Origin: Gammaproteobacteria bacterium | GTDB lineage: Bacteria > Pseudomonadota > Gammaproteobacteria > Steroidobacterales > Steroidobacteraceae | Reading direction: 5' to 3' | Length of the DNA stretch: 64,000 nt | NCBI GenBank assembly: GCA_025359565.1 | Contig: JANYFY010000029.1 | Coordinates: forward strand, 113,256 to 177,255 | In this document: positions 35,211 through 45,349 of the stretch, piece by piece | Layout: each line of letters opens with the position of its first letter | Position numbering within the stretch: the first letter of the stretch is position 1 | Position numbers and translations under genes: made by a program | Notes under the pieces: model-generated | Told to the model about the DNA's origin: nothing | Seen by the model: the letters and a program-made list of their open reading frames with translations, nothing else | The model's database searches: none

Positions 35211-37977
35211 CGAGCTCCACCTTGCCGTACCGGCCTGGATTAAGTTCTGCGAGCGCAGCAAAGCTCTTTTGCACCCATTCATCATAGGTTCCATCCTTAC
35301 TGCGCACGGTGTTGATTTCATGTAGCTTGATTGCCTTTTCCTCGAAAGGAAAGGCTTGCTCCTCTAATAAAACATCATATTGTTCTAGTTCGTCCTTAGA
35401 TAGATTCTTGGGTCGCTCTGATTGAATGACATCCTTGCCCAAGTGTCGATATAGCTCTGCACTTTCAAACGCAGCAGCCGTAGTGACTTCAAGGACTTGG
35501 TAGTCTGCAGCTCGCGAATAGGCACCGATCGCTGCCTCCATTGCTTTACGTTTTTCCGCCAAAGATTTCTTCAAGGGTGTCACTAATTTGATACGCAAAA
35601 ACTCATCTCGGGCGGGCGCAGCCAAGGTCAATGTCGCTTTCGCTGCCAGGGCGCGACTACGATCGGTTCGCTCAGCCCCCACCGCACGATCAGCGCTGAT
35701 TATATCTTTCAACCAAAAAACATTCCGATTCATATCACCTGACTTCAATGCCATGAGACTCAATTTGTGACGTGCTTCCATTGCGGGATTCAATGGTTGC
35801 GGAAAATGTTTCACAAAAGCTTCCAGCATGGTGCGGGCCTTCAACGAATCGCCCGCTTTATCGTAAAGATCGGCCGCTTGCAGTGTCGCCTCACGCTGCA
35901 CGTCTATCGACTCGCTAGTGGTTGCCGCAATCTTTTCAAATTCTGTGGCAGCCTGCGCCGAGTGATTTGATTCAAGATAGGCCACGGCCAGTTTTCGTGT
36001 GACATCAGCCTGTAAAGGATCCTGCGGAAAACTACGCCGATAGCCTTCTAAGACGGGAATTGCACGCTCCCATTCTTTATTGGTCATTAGCAACGCGGCG
36101 GCATCGAAATCCGCATTAGCGCGAATCTTCGACGTTGGCGCCATCTTAGAGACGCGCAAGAAATCTTCCACCGCTGCGCTAGCGTCACCCGCCTTACTCT
36201 TCTGTTCACCCTGTTTGTAAATAGAAGCGGCCAGCCGCTCAACGATAGCCGGACGCTCGGGATCGTTCGCTGGCATGAGAGCTTGCGCACTATTGTAAGC
36301 GGCTTCAGCCTTATCGAAGTTTCCCTGATCGAAATTAGAATTAGCAATGACCGTCCAAGCAATGCGTTGCTTAAGCACATCGACCGGCGGCTGGCGTGCC
36401 AGAAGAGTTTCGGCAGCTGCAACCGCTCGCGTAAAGTCCTTAACCGCGTACAAATCCGTCACGGCATGCGTCAGCACTTGAGCATTCTCGGGATGGAGCG
36501 GAAAGGCTTGGGAAAATTTGAGTGAACTTTCGACGCTCTGCTTGTGTACGTCAGCCTTCGCATCCCCCGCCACAGTACCTTCATATTTGCCGTAAGCGAC
36601 GATAGCGGCATATCCGGCTGCAGCCGCTTTTTCGTGACTGGGATAACCGTAGGCCGTCGCCTCATACTCTTTGGCCGCATCAATATATTGTCGACTCTCA
36701 AACAAAGTATCAGCCAGTAAGAAATTAGTTGCGGGCGACTCCGGATCATCAGGGAAAGACTTCAGATAACCACGGTACCACTTCGCCGCTTCTTGGTAGT
36801 CAGTGACACTCTTCGAACGTTGCGCTTGAGCGTGATAGTACTGGGCCAAATCTTTTAGGTTAGTTTTAAGCACAGCCACGACCTTAGGCTTCTGCTTCGG
36901 CTCACGGTTTTGCCAAAATGGTGTTCCCAAATTGTAATTATCGACAAATTCTTTCTTGCCCTGCAGCACAAGCTGTGGAAATCCACCCTTACCGTAAGCC
37001 TCTATCGCTTGCATTTCTAACAACGGCGCACGCTCATTGTTAGGATCATGCGCGACAAAAGCACGATAGCTCTCCGCGGCATCGGTATATCGCTCCTTCT
37101 CCATGTATAAATCACCTAGGCGTGAATATAGAAGATAAGAGTAAGGTCGCGGCTTGCGTGCTTTGACAAAAGCATCCAACGTCTTGGCCCCATCCACGTA
37201 AGAGAAGGTGATCGACATTACACGAAAAGTATCTTCTACCAGCTCCCGGTTGGGCCGACTCAGCGTATCGATATCAATCAATAAATGAGTATCTTTCTTG
37301 GAAACTAACATGGTATCCAAAACTTGCGCGAAAGAATTCAAACTGCGTTCGTTCTCGCCCTGTTTAAATAACGACCATCCTTGCTTGTAAAGACTCTGGT
37401 TATAAAACGCAGAACTCGCGCCAAACTCGATTACCGCGGCGTACGCTGCTTGAGCTTGAGGATAATTTTTTGCGGAGAACAGCAATTCGCCCCGTCGAAA
37501 TTGAGCCTCGTCGGTAAAGCGACTCTTTGGATAAGTGGTTACCAAATTATTCAGCGCAATCAGAGCCTTGTCCGGTTGCGCGTTTAACTCGTAGGCACGC
37601 GCCAGTTGATAGAGCACTGAATCATTTAACTCGTATTTCGGATAGGTTTTTAACAGCGCCGTATATAAGGTAATAGCTTCGGTCGCCCGCAATGCTTCAT
37701 TGCTCATGAGCTCGCGCTCAATACGCTCAGACTCAGAGCTCTCCAGGTGCAGATCCCCTAATCGCCGCAAGGCCTCAGCCCGCAATTGTGCATCACCCGC
37801 GTTCAGGTCTAGAAATCGCTTATAGCTGTCCATGGTCTTCGTTAAATCTACGCCCTGAGCAGCACCCGACTTCACCTCCACTTCCGACTCTTGCAAATCT
37901 TTAATCGTCGCGGTTTTCTTTTCAGCCGCATGTAATAACATCGGCACTAACGCTAACAACACTAGACCACGACTCAT
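35182..37977 (-). CDS. Large periplasmic TPR-repeat protein
   Basis: 931 residues with a short signal peptide (MSRGLVLLALVPMLLHAAE) and TPR/Sel1-like repeats along nearly the whole length, for example TDEAQFRRGELLFSAKNYPQAQAAY and NFDQGNFDKAEAAYNSAQALMP. No catalytic domain is visible. Large periplasmic TPR proteins (GltD/GltE type) accompany AglRQS motors in Myxococcus; similarity here is at the level of architecture only. Translationally coupled to its upstream neighbour by a 4-bp overlap. Confidence 0.8.
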   Translation of the reverse strand: MSRGLVLLALVPMLLHAAEKKTATIKDLQESEVEVKSGAAQGVDLTKTMDSYKRFLDLNAGDAQLRAEALRRLGDLHLESSESERIERELMSNEALRATEAITLYTALLKTYPKYELNDSVLYQLARAYELNAQPDKALIALNNLVTTYPKSRFTDEAQFRRGELLFSAKNYPQAQAAYAAVIEFGASSAFYNQSLYKQGWSLFKQGENERSLNSFAQVLDTMLVSKKDTHLLIDIDTLSRPNRELVEDTFRVMSITFSYVDGAKTLDAFVKARKPRPYSYLLYSRLGDLYMEKERYTDAAESYRAFVAHDPNNERAPLLEMQAIEAYGKGGFPQLVLQGKKEFVDNYNLGTPFWQNREPKQKPKVVAVLKTNLKDLAQYYHAQAQRSKSVTDYQEAAKWYRGYLKSFPDDPESPATNFLLADTLFESRQYIDAAKEYEATAYGYPSHEKAAAAGYAAIVAYGKYEGTVAGDAKADVHKQSVESSLKFSQAFPLHPENAQVLTHAVTDLYAVKDFTRAVAAAETLLARQPPVDVLKQRIAWTVIANSNFDQGNFDKAEAAYNSAQALMPANDPERPAIVERLAASIYKQGEQKSKAGDASAAVEDFLRVSKMAPTSKIRANADFDAAALLMTNKEWERAIPVLEGYRRSFPQDPLQADVTRKLAVAYLESNHSAQAATEFEKIAATTSESIDVQREATLQAADLYDKAGDSLKARTMLEAFVKHFPQPLNPAMEARHKLSLMALKSGDMNRNVFWLKDIISADRAVGAERTDRSRALAAKATLTLAAPARDEFLRIKLVTPLKKSLAEKRKAMEAAIGAYSRAADYQVLEVTTAAAFESAELYRHLGKDVIQSERPKNLSKDELEQYDVLLEEQAFPFEEKAIKLHEINTVRSKDGTYDEWVQKSFAALAELNPGRYGKVELGEQLVESIR

Positions 37978-39866
37978 GGCGTAGCCTTTGGTTTTTCGTT
38001 GGTCGAACGATCGTATATAGACGCCAAGGCATAACGGGCCTGAACCTGGTAAGTCGCAATGCGCTCTTTTTGCGCCTCAAGCTCTTGAATGGCTATTGCT
38101 TGCAGGAAGCGATTTTGCTGTTCCGAGATAGAGGCGATTCGCTGCTGCAATTCATCTATTCGCTTAACCGATGTCGCAACTCGCACCGTGTACTCAGCGG
38201 TGTTGGAAGGAGCGCCTGAGCGTGCCCTACCCACCTGGACGGCACGCCGTTGAGTCTCCACTAGATCGGCCTCAAGTTCTCTAACGGATCGACGTTCGTT
38301 CCATAGCCTAGCCTTGAAACTCTCTGACATGCGCCAATACATCACACCTTTCATCAATCGATGTTTCTCACGCATCTCGGCAAGATCTGCATCATCCGCA
38401 TGACTTGCAAGGTAATCTTCAATATGTTTCAGTCGTATCCATAATTTTTGCTCCTGCGGCGTACCTAAAGCTGCGGCATCCTTGGATTGGTCAATTTCAT
38501 TAATCCGCGATTCAAACTCCACTCGCTTTTGTGTCAATCCACTCAAATCGGTCGCGGCCATAACCGCATCCGCCTTAGGTACACGCAACTGGTAAGCTTT
38601 TTCGCGTGTGGCTAAAATATCATCGTAAGCCGAGACATTGTCTGCCCAAGTCTCAAGATTGTGACTCATGAACTTGAGTTCGCGATAATTCTTCAGCCCT
38701 TCTTGGAAATCATTGCCGGCTAATAACTTATAGAGGTAGCGCGACTCGGGAACATCCGGCAACTCTTTAAGCTGCCAATACCAAGTCACCGAATCTTTCT
38801 TCTCTTCCCCTAACAACCGATCGAGGACATTGCCTGCACGGATCTGCCCGATCGATTCATCGATGCGTTTTATCTCACTATCAAAGGACTCAATTGCCGA
38901 GGTGTAATAATCAGCCGCCTGACCCATAGCGTTAAGTTTGTTAAAAGCATATGGCACCGCCAGAAAAGACTCCTGCACTGCGGCATCCAATAAGTCACGT
39001 TTATGCAATGCCATCCAAGGCACTAACGCCCGCTTGTACTCACCTGCGAGCGCATCGGCCCAACCTGCACCCAACAAAGCCTTGCTGGAAAAAGGACCCT
39101 CAAGACGCACTCGTTGCAAAATTGGTTTAGCGTCCGCAGGACGCTGCGCCTGCAGATAGGCGAACCCCAACGCAAGATTAGCCTTATCTCTAAGCGCCAA
39201 CAATTCTTCGCTAAGCGTATTGATAAGACCCACTTTATCCAGAAACGGCACCGCCTCGTTGAGTCGCTGTTGACGCACCAAGGCCACGCCCAAATTGAAA
39301 TTCGAATACGCCATCCAATCTGCCGGACCCTGCCAGGACTTCAAGATTTCAATCGCAGCGTCGTAGCGCTCCTCACGCAACAACAACTGGGCCAGTAACA
39401 TAGTCCGTTCAGCGGCAACACGTGGCTCGCTCGAGGCAGAAACTTGACGCAAAGCGCGTTCGGACTCCGGTAAATAGCCGCGCTGATACCAAACTTTACC
39501 TAAAAAATACCAAGCACGATTTCGGACCGCTAGTGACGTATTGTCATTGAGTAATGCTTCAAATATATTGCCGGCTTCAACATGCTCGCCTAAAGACAAA
39601 TACAATCCACCCAAGAGCAATTCCGCTTCACCCCCGGTATTGGGAATGCGTTTTTTCTCGCGTGCGGCTAACAGTCGTGTAATTGCCGAAAAATAATCGT
39701 CTTGATAAAAATAAAACAGCACGTCGCCATAGTGCAGATCTTTGACCTGCTGAGGGGCCAGACCATTAGGATCCGGCTTAAGGTCCTTCGCCCCACCGAA
39801 TCCCCCCAACAAACTAAAAGCCAATCCTGCGAGGATCGGCCAACGCTTTAAATGAACGCGCTGCAC
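37974..39866 (-). CDS. Periplasmic TPR and coiled-coil protein
   Basis: 630 residues. Signal-like N-terminus, then TPR repeats (about 45-300: LLGGLYLSLGEHVEAGNIFEALL, NFNLGVALVRQQRLNEAVPFLD). The second half has long charged helices, including a coiled coil near the end (KRIDELQQRIASISEQQNRFLQAI). Starts 3 bp after the upstream gene. Likely partner of the 931-residue TPR protein. Confidence 0.8.
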   Translation of the reverse strand: MQRVHLKRWPILAGLAFSLLGGFGGAKDLKPDPNGLAPQQVKDLHYGDVLFYFYQDDYFSAITRLLAAREKKRIPNTGGEAELLLGGLYLSLGEHVEAGNIFEALLNDNTSLAVRNRAWYFLGKVWYQRGYLPESERALRQVSASSEPRVAAERTMLLAQLLLREERYDAAIEILKSWQGPADWMAYSNFNLGVALVRQQRLNEAVPFLDKVGLINTLSEELLALRDKANLALGFAYLQAQRPADAKPILQRVRLEGPFSSKALLGAGWADALAGEYKRALVPWMALHKRDLLDAAVQESFLAVPYAFNKLNAMGQAADYYTSAIESFDSEIKRIDESIGQIRAGNVLDRLLGEEKKDSVTWYWQLKELPDVPESRYLYKLLAGNDFQEGLKNYRELKFMSHNLETWADNVSAYDDILATREKAYQLRVPKADAVMAATDLSGLTQKRVEFESRINEIDQSKDAAALGTPQEQKLWIRLKHIEDYLASHADDADLAEMREKHRLMKGVMYWRMSESFKARLWNERRSVRELEADLVETQRRAVQVGRARSGAPSNTAEYTVRVATSVKRIDELQQRIASISEQQNRFLQAIAIQELEAQKERIATYQVQARYALASIYDRSTNEKPKATP

Positions 39867-39869
39867 GCC

Positions 39870-40532
39870 CTATTCCCAGTCTTTAACCATGAACTCAGGT
39901 TGATGTTTAGGCACGCGATCACTAATTTTCAATTCTAAGTACTTGGCACCGACCCCTTTATCAAAAGAAATCGTCGCGCCCCGACGATAATCTCTCTCCA
40001 CCGGGCCCTTGCCGGTGAAGAAAGCCACCAGCTCATGTTTGCCCACCTTCAAATTTCCTAAATACAAGCGATGCACGCCACCTTTTAATAAAGCACTCGC
40101 TTCACGCGCGGTATACAAATAATTAGTCACTTCCTTGTTATCAATTTTAACGGTAACCGAATCCAAACCAAAAAACGTGCCCACATCCATCGATAAAAAC
40201 ACCGCTACTTGGGTGTTAGCCGGAAAGAGCAATTCTTCCTCCAACACAAATAAATCTTTGTTCAAATCAATCACGTCTTTTTTTACCCCCTGGACCTCCT
40301 GGTCGAGGGTTTTGAAATCGCTCGCTTTAGGGGCCGCGTCCGGCGCCACCGTGCCGTTTGCCGGCAACACCGCTGCGTCGGTCGCTGCGGGCACAGAAGG
40401 CGCCACAGACGCCGCAGGCACGGCGGGCACGGCGGCAGCGGGTGGTGCTGCTAGCACGGTGGTTCCCGCCCAAAGACCGGCCAATAACCCCACACACACT
40501 ATTTTTAGCAAAGATCGAGATTTGGAATTCAT
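39870..40532 (-). CDS. Secreted hypothetical protein with Ala/Pro-rich linker, 220 aa
   Basis: Signal peptide, then an Ala/Pro/Val low-complexity linker (about 30-65), a short coiled-coil (LDQEVQGVKKDVIDLNKDLF) and a beta-rich C-terminal half (VTVKIDNKEVTNYLYTAREAS, GGVHRLYLGNLKVGKHELVAFFTG) that resembles a PEGA/carbohydrate-binding sandwich. No enzyme motif. Family not recognised. Confidence 0.7.
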   Translation of the reverse strand: MNSKSRSLLKIVCVGLLAGLWAGTTVLAAPPAAAVPAVPAASVAPSVPAATDAAVLPANGTVAPDAAPKASDFKTLDQEVQGVKKDVIDLNKDLFVLEEELLFPANTQVAVFLSMDVGTFFGLDSVTVKIDNKEVTNYLYTAREASALLKGGVHRLYLGNLKVGKHELVAFFTGKGPVERDYRRGATISFDKGVGAKYLELKISDRVPKHQPEFMVKDWE

Positions 40533-40547
40533 AACTAACCTATCGTT

Positions 40548-41066
40548 TTATTCGCGCAATAATTCGCGTATTTGATCAAGATATGCGGATTCGTCACCGC
40601 GCTTAAATCCGACATTCACGTAGCGCACCACGCCTAATCGATCAATCAGCACAGTCACCGGCATTTTTTCTAAGTGATAGTCACGCCCAATATTCGAACC
40701 ACCATCGAACAACATAGGATAAGAAGCGTGCATTGAGTCCACAAATTCACGTGCCCGCCGCAAATCCTCATCAACTGACACCCCTAACACCACCAAACCT
40801 GCACGTTGGTAGGTCGCGTTAATTCGATCGAGATCTTTGATCTCGAGGCGGGCGTCCCCCGCCCAACGCGCCCAAAAATTAACTAATACCACCTGTCCGC
40901 GAAATTCGGACAAGCGCAAATTCTTCCCGTCTCTGCCCTTGAGTGCAAAATCAGGCGCCTCCGTACCCACAAGCGCGCTTGCTGCATACACCTGCACGCC
41001 ACACCCGAGCAGTATCAAAACGAGCACACACCGTGTGCCGCACAGGCGCAAAAACCAATCAATCAC
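40548..41066 (-). CDS. TlpA-like thioredoxin-fold protein lacking both active-site cysteines
   Basis: GTG start with AGGA upstream; signal peptide, then an AhpC/TSA-TlpA fold (GTEAPDFALKGRDGKNLRLSEFRGQVVLVNFW). The redox motif expected as WCxxC reads WAGDA: Ala69 and Ala72 replace both cysteines. The cis-Pro region KMPVTVLIDRLG is kept. It is clearly homologous to the intact CGPC protein at 50860-51384. It therefore cannot act as a standard disulfide oxidoreductase and may serve as a binding or structural part. First gene of the leftward operon. Confidence 0.85.
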   Translation of the reverse strand: MIDWFLRLCGTRCVLVLILLGCGVQVYAASALVGTEAPDFALKGRDGKNLRLSEFRGQVVLVNFWARWAGDARLEIKDLDRINATYQRAGLVVLGVSVDEDLRRAREFVDSMHASYPMLFDGGSNIGRDYHLEKMPVTVLIDRLGVVRYVNVGFKRGDESAYLDQIRELLRE

Positions 41067-41183
41067 TTAGGGTATCCTCACGGGTCCAGATGCATTATGC
41101 AAAATCGCACAATGCGAGCGCCAGTGTCAACGCATTGGCGCACATTCATGAGATTCATTACATGCGAGTGCCGGATGGCGTAC

Positions 41184-41213
41184 AACCCTGTCTCTGGATT
41201 GAGACAGCAGGTT
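41184..41213 (-). terminator. Hairpin after the DUF1501-like gene
   Basis: Perfect 7-bp stem CTGTCTC/GAGACAG with a 6-nt loop, extended by AACC/GGTT across a 2-nt bulge. It begins at the stop codon of the Tat-exported gene, in the 146-bp gap before the next leftward operon. No T-run follows, so it may be a terminator or an mRNA-stabilising hairpin. Confidence 0.4.
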
Positions 41214-42841
41214 TAACTAATTTTCCCGTTAACCAAGCCCGCCAACGGCAGAAAAGCCGTCAGAGCATCCTGGGCACTACCCAGGGTATTATTCAAATTA
41301 GGCGTAGGATACAGCGTACTAAAATTCGCTTGCAGGCCATGCAGCGCCATATAGTTAAGCACCACGGTCTGAACTAAATTAGTCACGCTATTCGCAGCCG
41401 CACTACCCGTGGTGTTCACCGAGCCATCGGGATTAAAGTAGCCCAACTGCAAGGAAAGCTCCGGATTACTTTGTGCCGGCTGAGGCTTACCCTTAGGATT
41501 AAAGACGAGGAAATAGGTCGCCGCCACATTCGAGTTATCCGCCGTCCAAACACCCTTACCGCGCCCCGCAACCGACATGTCGAGCATGCCATTGCTGGCG
41601 AGAGAGCCATCGCTGAACACGTAAATCATCACCGGCTTACCGCGACGTGCCGCGAATTCAAGCACCGCCCCGATGCAATTACCTAAGTTAAAGTCGCGCA
41701 TTTCACCGGTCGCACGATCACCCGTATGATAGTCGAATCCGCCCATTTCAATGGTGCCGGCCGCCGCGTTACCTTCGATCACCAATTTCATCACCGCCGC
41801 GGTTTTCTGATAATCCGAATTACCCTGATATTCGGTCGCATTAAAAATTCCGCTGGGACCCACAATATCCGGATCCAGATCGGGATTGACGGCTGAAGGG
41901 CTATTGTATTTATCGGTGACGTACGCCGCTTTAGTGTAGCCACACTGCGCAAGACCCGGAATAGGCTTATTATTTTTGTCCGTCCCGCCTAATGCCACGG
42001 CATTGACCGCCGGGTCCGCATAGGCCGTCACTCGGGCGTATTTCGCGTCGCTAATCCGCTTAGTCGACTCCATCACCGCAGTCACATCATCAGGGTTAGG
42101 CAACAAAGTACTTAATTGACCCGTATTAACGAGACCCGTGGTATCGCGAGAGCTCGCCACTCGCGTTGGTTGCGCGGTAACGTTGATCATAGTGGGTGGT
42201 GACATAGAGCTGCCGCCCGATACCGAACTATCCGTGCCGATCAAATCCAACAACGCCCCACGTGCACCCACCTGCCAAATACCGTACATCGGGTTATGAG
42301 GATTCACATTCGTGTCGTTCTGCGACAACGCCGGGATGACTGTACCATTGGTGTTCGCCATCGCCATCGCCCCGGTACGAGCCTTCATTCCCCGCAAATG
42401 AGCGCTATCCGAATGAAACCGCAATCCAAAGGTGTTATCGATAAAATTACCCGCGGTACTAGGATTGGGAATCATAGTGCCCGGCAGACCTAATTTGTTA
42501 TAACCCGCGGTGGTCAGAAAATCGAGCTGCCCCTTAGGGCCACCCACCAACACATTGGAGCCTGCGATATTTCCGCCGCCTGCTAAATCAAAGCATATAA
42601 ACGGCACCAAGCCTGCGCCCAACGAAATGCCACAGGGTCCCAATAATGCCCCTAGGTCAGTCGACAAGGCCGCTCGCGCGTATTTCGGGTCGGCAAACAA
42701 GCCCAGCAGCGTGGGTGCCAAAGCAGTTGCGGTGCCGGCCATGAACCCTTGCGCCACGAATTCTCGTCGCGTACGCGGCCGAGAGTGATCATTGTGACGC
42801 AGCGGCTCGTTTAACCCTAGGGCTTTTGGTTTCTTAAACAT
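41213..42841 (-). CDS. Tat-exported DUF1501-like protein
   Basis: 542 residues. The N-terminus has a twin-arginine signal (RTRREFVAQGFMAGTATALAP). The body contains a DUF1501-like pattern: FICFDLAGGGNIAG early, and GGFDYHTGDRATGEMRDFNLGNCIGAVLEFA and VMIYVFSDGSL late, recalling the GGWDTH...metal-binding region of DUF1501/sulfatase-like proteins. Export in folded form suggests a cofactor. AAGGA precedes the ATG. Last gene of a three-gene leftward operon with two haem-motif proteins. Function unknown. Confidence 0.72.
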   Translation of the reverse strand: MFKKPKALGLNEPLRHNDHSRPRTRREFVAQGFMAGTATALAPTLLGLFADPKYARAALSTDLGALLGPCGISLGAGLVPFICFDLAGGGNIAGSNVLVGGPKGQLDFLTTAGYNKLGLPGTMIPNPSTAGNFIDNTFGLRFHSDSAHLRGMKARTGAMAMANTNGTVIPALSQNDTNVNPHNPMYGIWQVGARGALLDLIGTDSSVSGGSSMSPPTMINVTAQPTRVASSRDTTGLVNTGQLSTLLPNPDDVTAVMESTKRISDAKYARVTAYADPAVNAVALGGTDKNNKPIPGLAQCGYTKAAYVTDKYNSPSAVNPDLDPDIVGPSGIFNATEYQGNSDYQKTAAVMKLVIEGNAAAGTIEMGGFDYHTGDRATGEMRDFNLGNCIGAVLEFAARRGKPVMIYVFSDGSLASNGMLDMSVAGRGKGVWTADNSNVAATYFLVFNPKGKPQPAQSNPELSLQLGYFNPDGSVNTTGSAAANSVTNLVQTVVLNYMALHGLQANFSTLYPTPNLNNTLGSAQDALTAFLPLAGLVNGKIS

Positions 42842-42866
42842 GGGAAATCCTTGGATACACTTTAAA

Positions 42867-45347
42867 TTAATTGATCAACATATCGGCGCTACCGAAGGCC
42901 GCCGCACAGGCGGCGCTGGTCACTGCCAACGTGCGAGCCGTCGTATTACAGGGAGTCGCCGCGTTGCTGCAAAGTTTGCCCACTAAAGTATTAAGCTCAC
43001 TGGTGACAGTACTTGCGTTTGGCGCACTATTTAAACCGCTTCCAAGCACCCGGGCCGCGAGCGGGGTCGTAACAGAAGTAATACCACCTGCCGTCGTAAA
43101 CAATGAGCCATTACTAAAATCCACGCTCGGAAACATTTGTGCTTGGAGCGCTGGAGTATTGACCATCACGCTACAGTACTGAATGGCTAACTGAGCAATG
43201 CCCACTTGGCTCGACGCCAAAAATCCCTCTAAGGTCGGCGTCGCAGGCAGTTGCTGCTGCACGGCACGGTAAGTCAGGCTGACCGCCGATTGGTTAATGG
43301 GAACACCGGTATACGATGAGAGAGTGGCGTTAATCTGTGCAAAGGTACGCACCCCGACATCCGCCACTAGCGCTTGATCGATCGCGGCGCTTGGCGCGGG
43401 TGTTGGCTCGACAATTACATGGGTCTGAGTGCCTAATTGATCAAAACTTAAAAAGAATTGATCGGTCGCAGCATTTTGTAGGTTAATCACGGTTCCCACC
43501 GGCGAGAGTACTTCTCCCTGAGCGGTATAGTTGGCAGCCGTTACGGTGGTATTTAAAGGAATATACGCCTGACCCACACTGGGAATCGCACCGTTAACCC
43601 CAATCCGCAAGCCCTTAACCACGATGCCGTCGGGTTTGACCGCCGGATCCAAGGAGATGAAGGTGGGCGTCGAAAATAGGTAGCTATAACTATCGTACTG
43701 ACTCACTGTGAACATCACGTAGGCCTGCGAGACCCCGGTTACGCTCGCGACATTGAACAACATAAAATATCGTTGCCCTACGCCTGCCTTAAAGTTTTGC
43801 GCAATCTGTGCCTGCGTCAACGCGCGATTATGGATGGCGACAAATTTAATCAAACCGGTCCACGGATTGCCGCCGGAGACTTCATTGCCTAGAACGAGTG
43901 CGAAGGTCGGATCCCAGTTCGCAATGGTCGCGCCTTTTTGCGGGTCGGTAACGCCTGCCGAAACACCATTCACGAAAATCTGGCGCCCGTTGACTGGATC
44001 ATAAGTCAGTACCACATGCTGCAAGGAAGCCTGCAATAGCAATGCGGCGGCGGGCGTCATGAGCTGCGGCATTCCATTAAGATCAGAGCCAGAATCGCGC
44101 AACATGAAATCATAGCTTTGCTTGGTCTGACCTAACGTAAAATTACGTGCCATACCGCCCCCGGAGTAGCTGACCATATACGACTTATCAGCCGCCACAC
44201 TCGCAGGTGCTACCCAGGCCTCGACGGAATACTCGCCGGTCGCTTCGATCAAATCGTGTACCTTCTGACTCGACGCCGTCGGAGCCTGCGCCTTACCGCC
44301 AGCGGCCACGTTAATGCCCCAACCACCCGCCCACGTCACCGGACCCGAAAGGACCATATCAGCAGATGGATCTACGCCGCTGGTATCGTAGGCGATCGAA
44401 CCGCTACCCGATTGAAACTCATACTTAGCGACGACATTTTGATCAAAACGATTGCTTCCACTTGCCACGGTTCCCTGCGTGAGGTTGAGCGCCTTACTGA
44501 CGACGAATGCCGGATCAACGCTGGATAATGGCACGCTGTTTGAAAATGCGTTAATCGCAGCTAACATCTGCGCGGAGTTGTCGGAGCAAACCGACCAGCA
44601 ATTGTGAAATTCGGTCCCCAAACGTACTACAAAGCGCGAATTAGCCGGTGTATTCAAATCCATTTTAGGAAGTGCTGCTTGATAGGCCTGATTGATGGCT
44701 GCGGCGACCGCAACGGCATCATTCGGATTGGCGGCCGTCGTCGCGAAGTACGGGGATTGCGGTACTGCGGCGCCGGATGAGTGACAGCGCGAACAATATT
44801 TACTGACCAACGGATAGACATTGATAGCAAAGCCACTAGAATCAGCTGGGAAATTCTTACTCTGGCCCACTGATTGAATAGTGGGCGCGGTCAATTTCAC
44901 TTGGGTGGTCGCGCTTCCTGCAGCTCCAGCCCAGTTGCTAATCCAAGTCGTTAATATTTGGCCGCAGGCGTTATTATCAGCCAGCCAGCAATTGTGGCCA
45001 CCGCTCACCTTAACCACTACTCGCGATGCAGAAGGTTGCGACAAATTGACAACCGTGTTGGCCTGGGCATAGGCAAGATTTACATCATCGCTACGCGCGA
45101 AATTAGGCATTTGCGCTGGCGAGGTTGCGTTATGGCACTGACCACAGCGATTCGCGACCCGCACATTGTTCCAAAAATTTAACGCAAAGGCTTGCACATC
45201 GTGTGTGCCGGCCGCAGGTCCCGCGTAGGAACTAATCGAAGTGATCGGTGCCGCTCCAGGAATAGGCGCAGTGGCAGGACCTCCGCCACAACCGCTAAGC
45301 GTTGCTACCGCTAAACTGATCACAGCACCAAAATGTTTGAGGTTCAT
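42867..45347 (-). CDS. LamG-domain lipoprotein with two CxxCH haem motifs
   Basis: Lipobox LSGC (Cys20). The N-terminal region has two c-type haem motifs, CGQCH (68-72) and CSRCH (185-189), each followed by a GHNCW/FHNCW segment. A LamG/concanavalin-like domain (about 300-540) follows: YSVEAWVAPASVAADK, HVVLTYDPVNGRQIFVNGV, FALVLGNEVSGG, FVAIHNRALTQAQI. The C-terminal third is unassigned. The ATG at 45347 lies two bases after the upstream gene's stop. Likely a surface or periplasmic binding protein with electron-transfer haems. Confidence 0.8.
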   Translation of the reverse strand: MNLKHFGAVISLAVATLSGCGGGPATAPIPGAAPITSISSYAGPAAGTHDVQAFALNFWNNVRVANRCGQCHNATSPAQMPNFARSDDVNLAYAQANTVVNLSQPSASRVVVKVSGGHNCWLADNNACGQILTTWISNWAGAAGSATTQVKLTAPTIQSVGQSKNFPADSSGFAINVYPLVSKYCSRCHSSGAAVPQSPYFATTAANPNDAVAVAAAINQAYQAALPKMDLNTPANSRFVVRLGTEFHNCWSVCSDNSAQMLAAINAFSNSVPLSSVDPAFVVSKALNLTQGTVASGSNRFDQNVVAKYEFQSGSGSIAYDTSGVDPSADMVLSGPVTWAGGWGINVAAGGKAQAPTASSQKVHDLIEATGEYSVEAWVAPASVAADKSYMVSYSGGGMARNFTLGQTKQSYDFMLRDSGSDLNGMPQLMTPAAALLLQASLQHVVLTYDPVNGRQIFVNGVSAGVTDPQKGATIANWDPTFALVLGNEVSGGNPWTGLIKFVAIHNRALTQAQIAQNFKAGVGQRYFMLFNVASVTGVSQAYVMFTVSQYDSYSYLFSTPTFISLDPAVKPDGIVVKGLRIGVNGAIPSVGQAYIPLNTTVTAANYTAQGEVLSPVGTVINLQNAATDQFFLSFDQLGTQTHVIVEPTPAPSAAIDQALVADVGVRTFAQINATLSSYTGVPINQSAVSLTYRAVQQQLPATPTLEGFLASSQVGIAQLAIQYCSVMVNTPALQAQMFPSVDFSNGSLFTTAGGITSVTTPLAARVLGSGLNSAPNASTVTSELNTLVGKLCSNAATPCNTTARTLAVTSAACAAAFGSADMLIN

Positions 45348-45349
45348 CT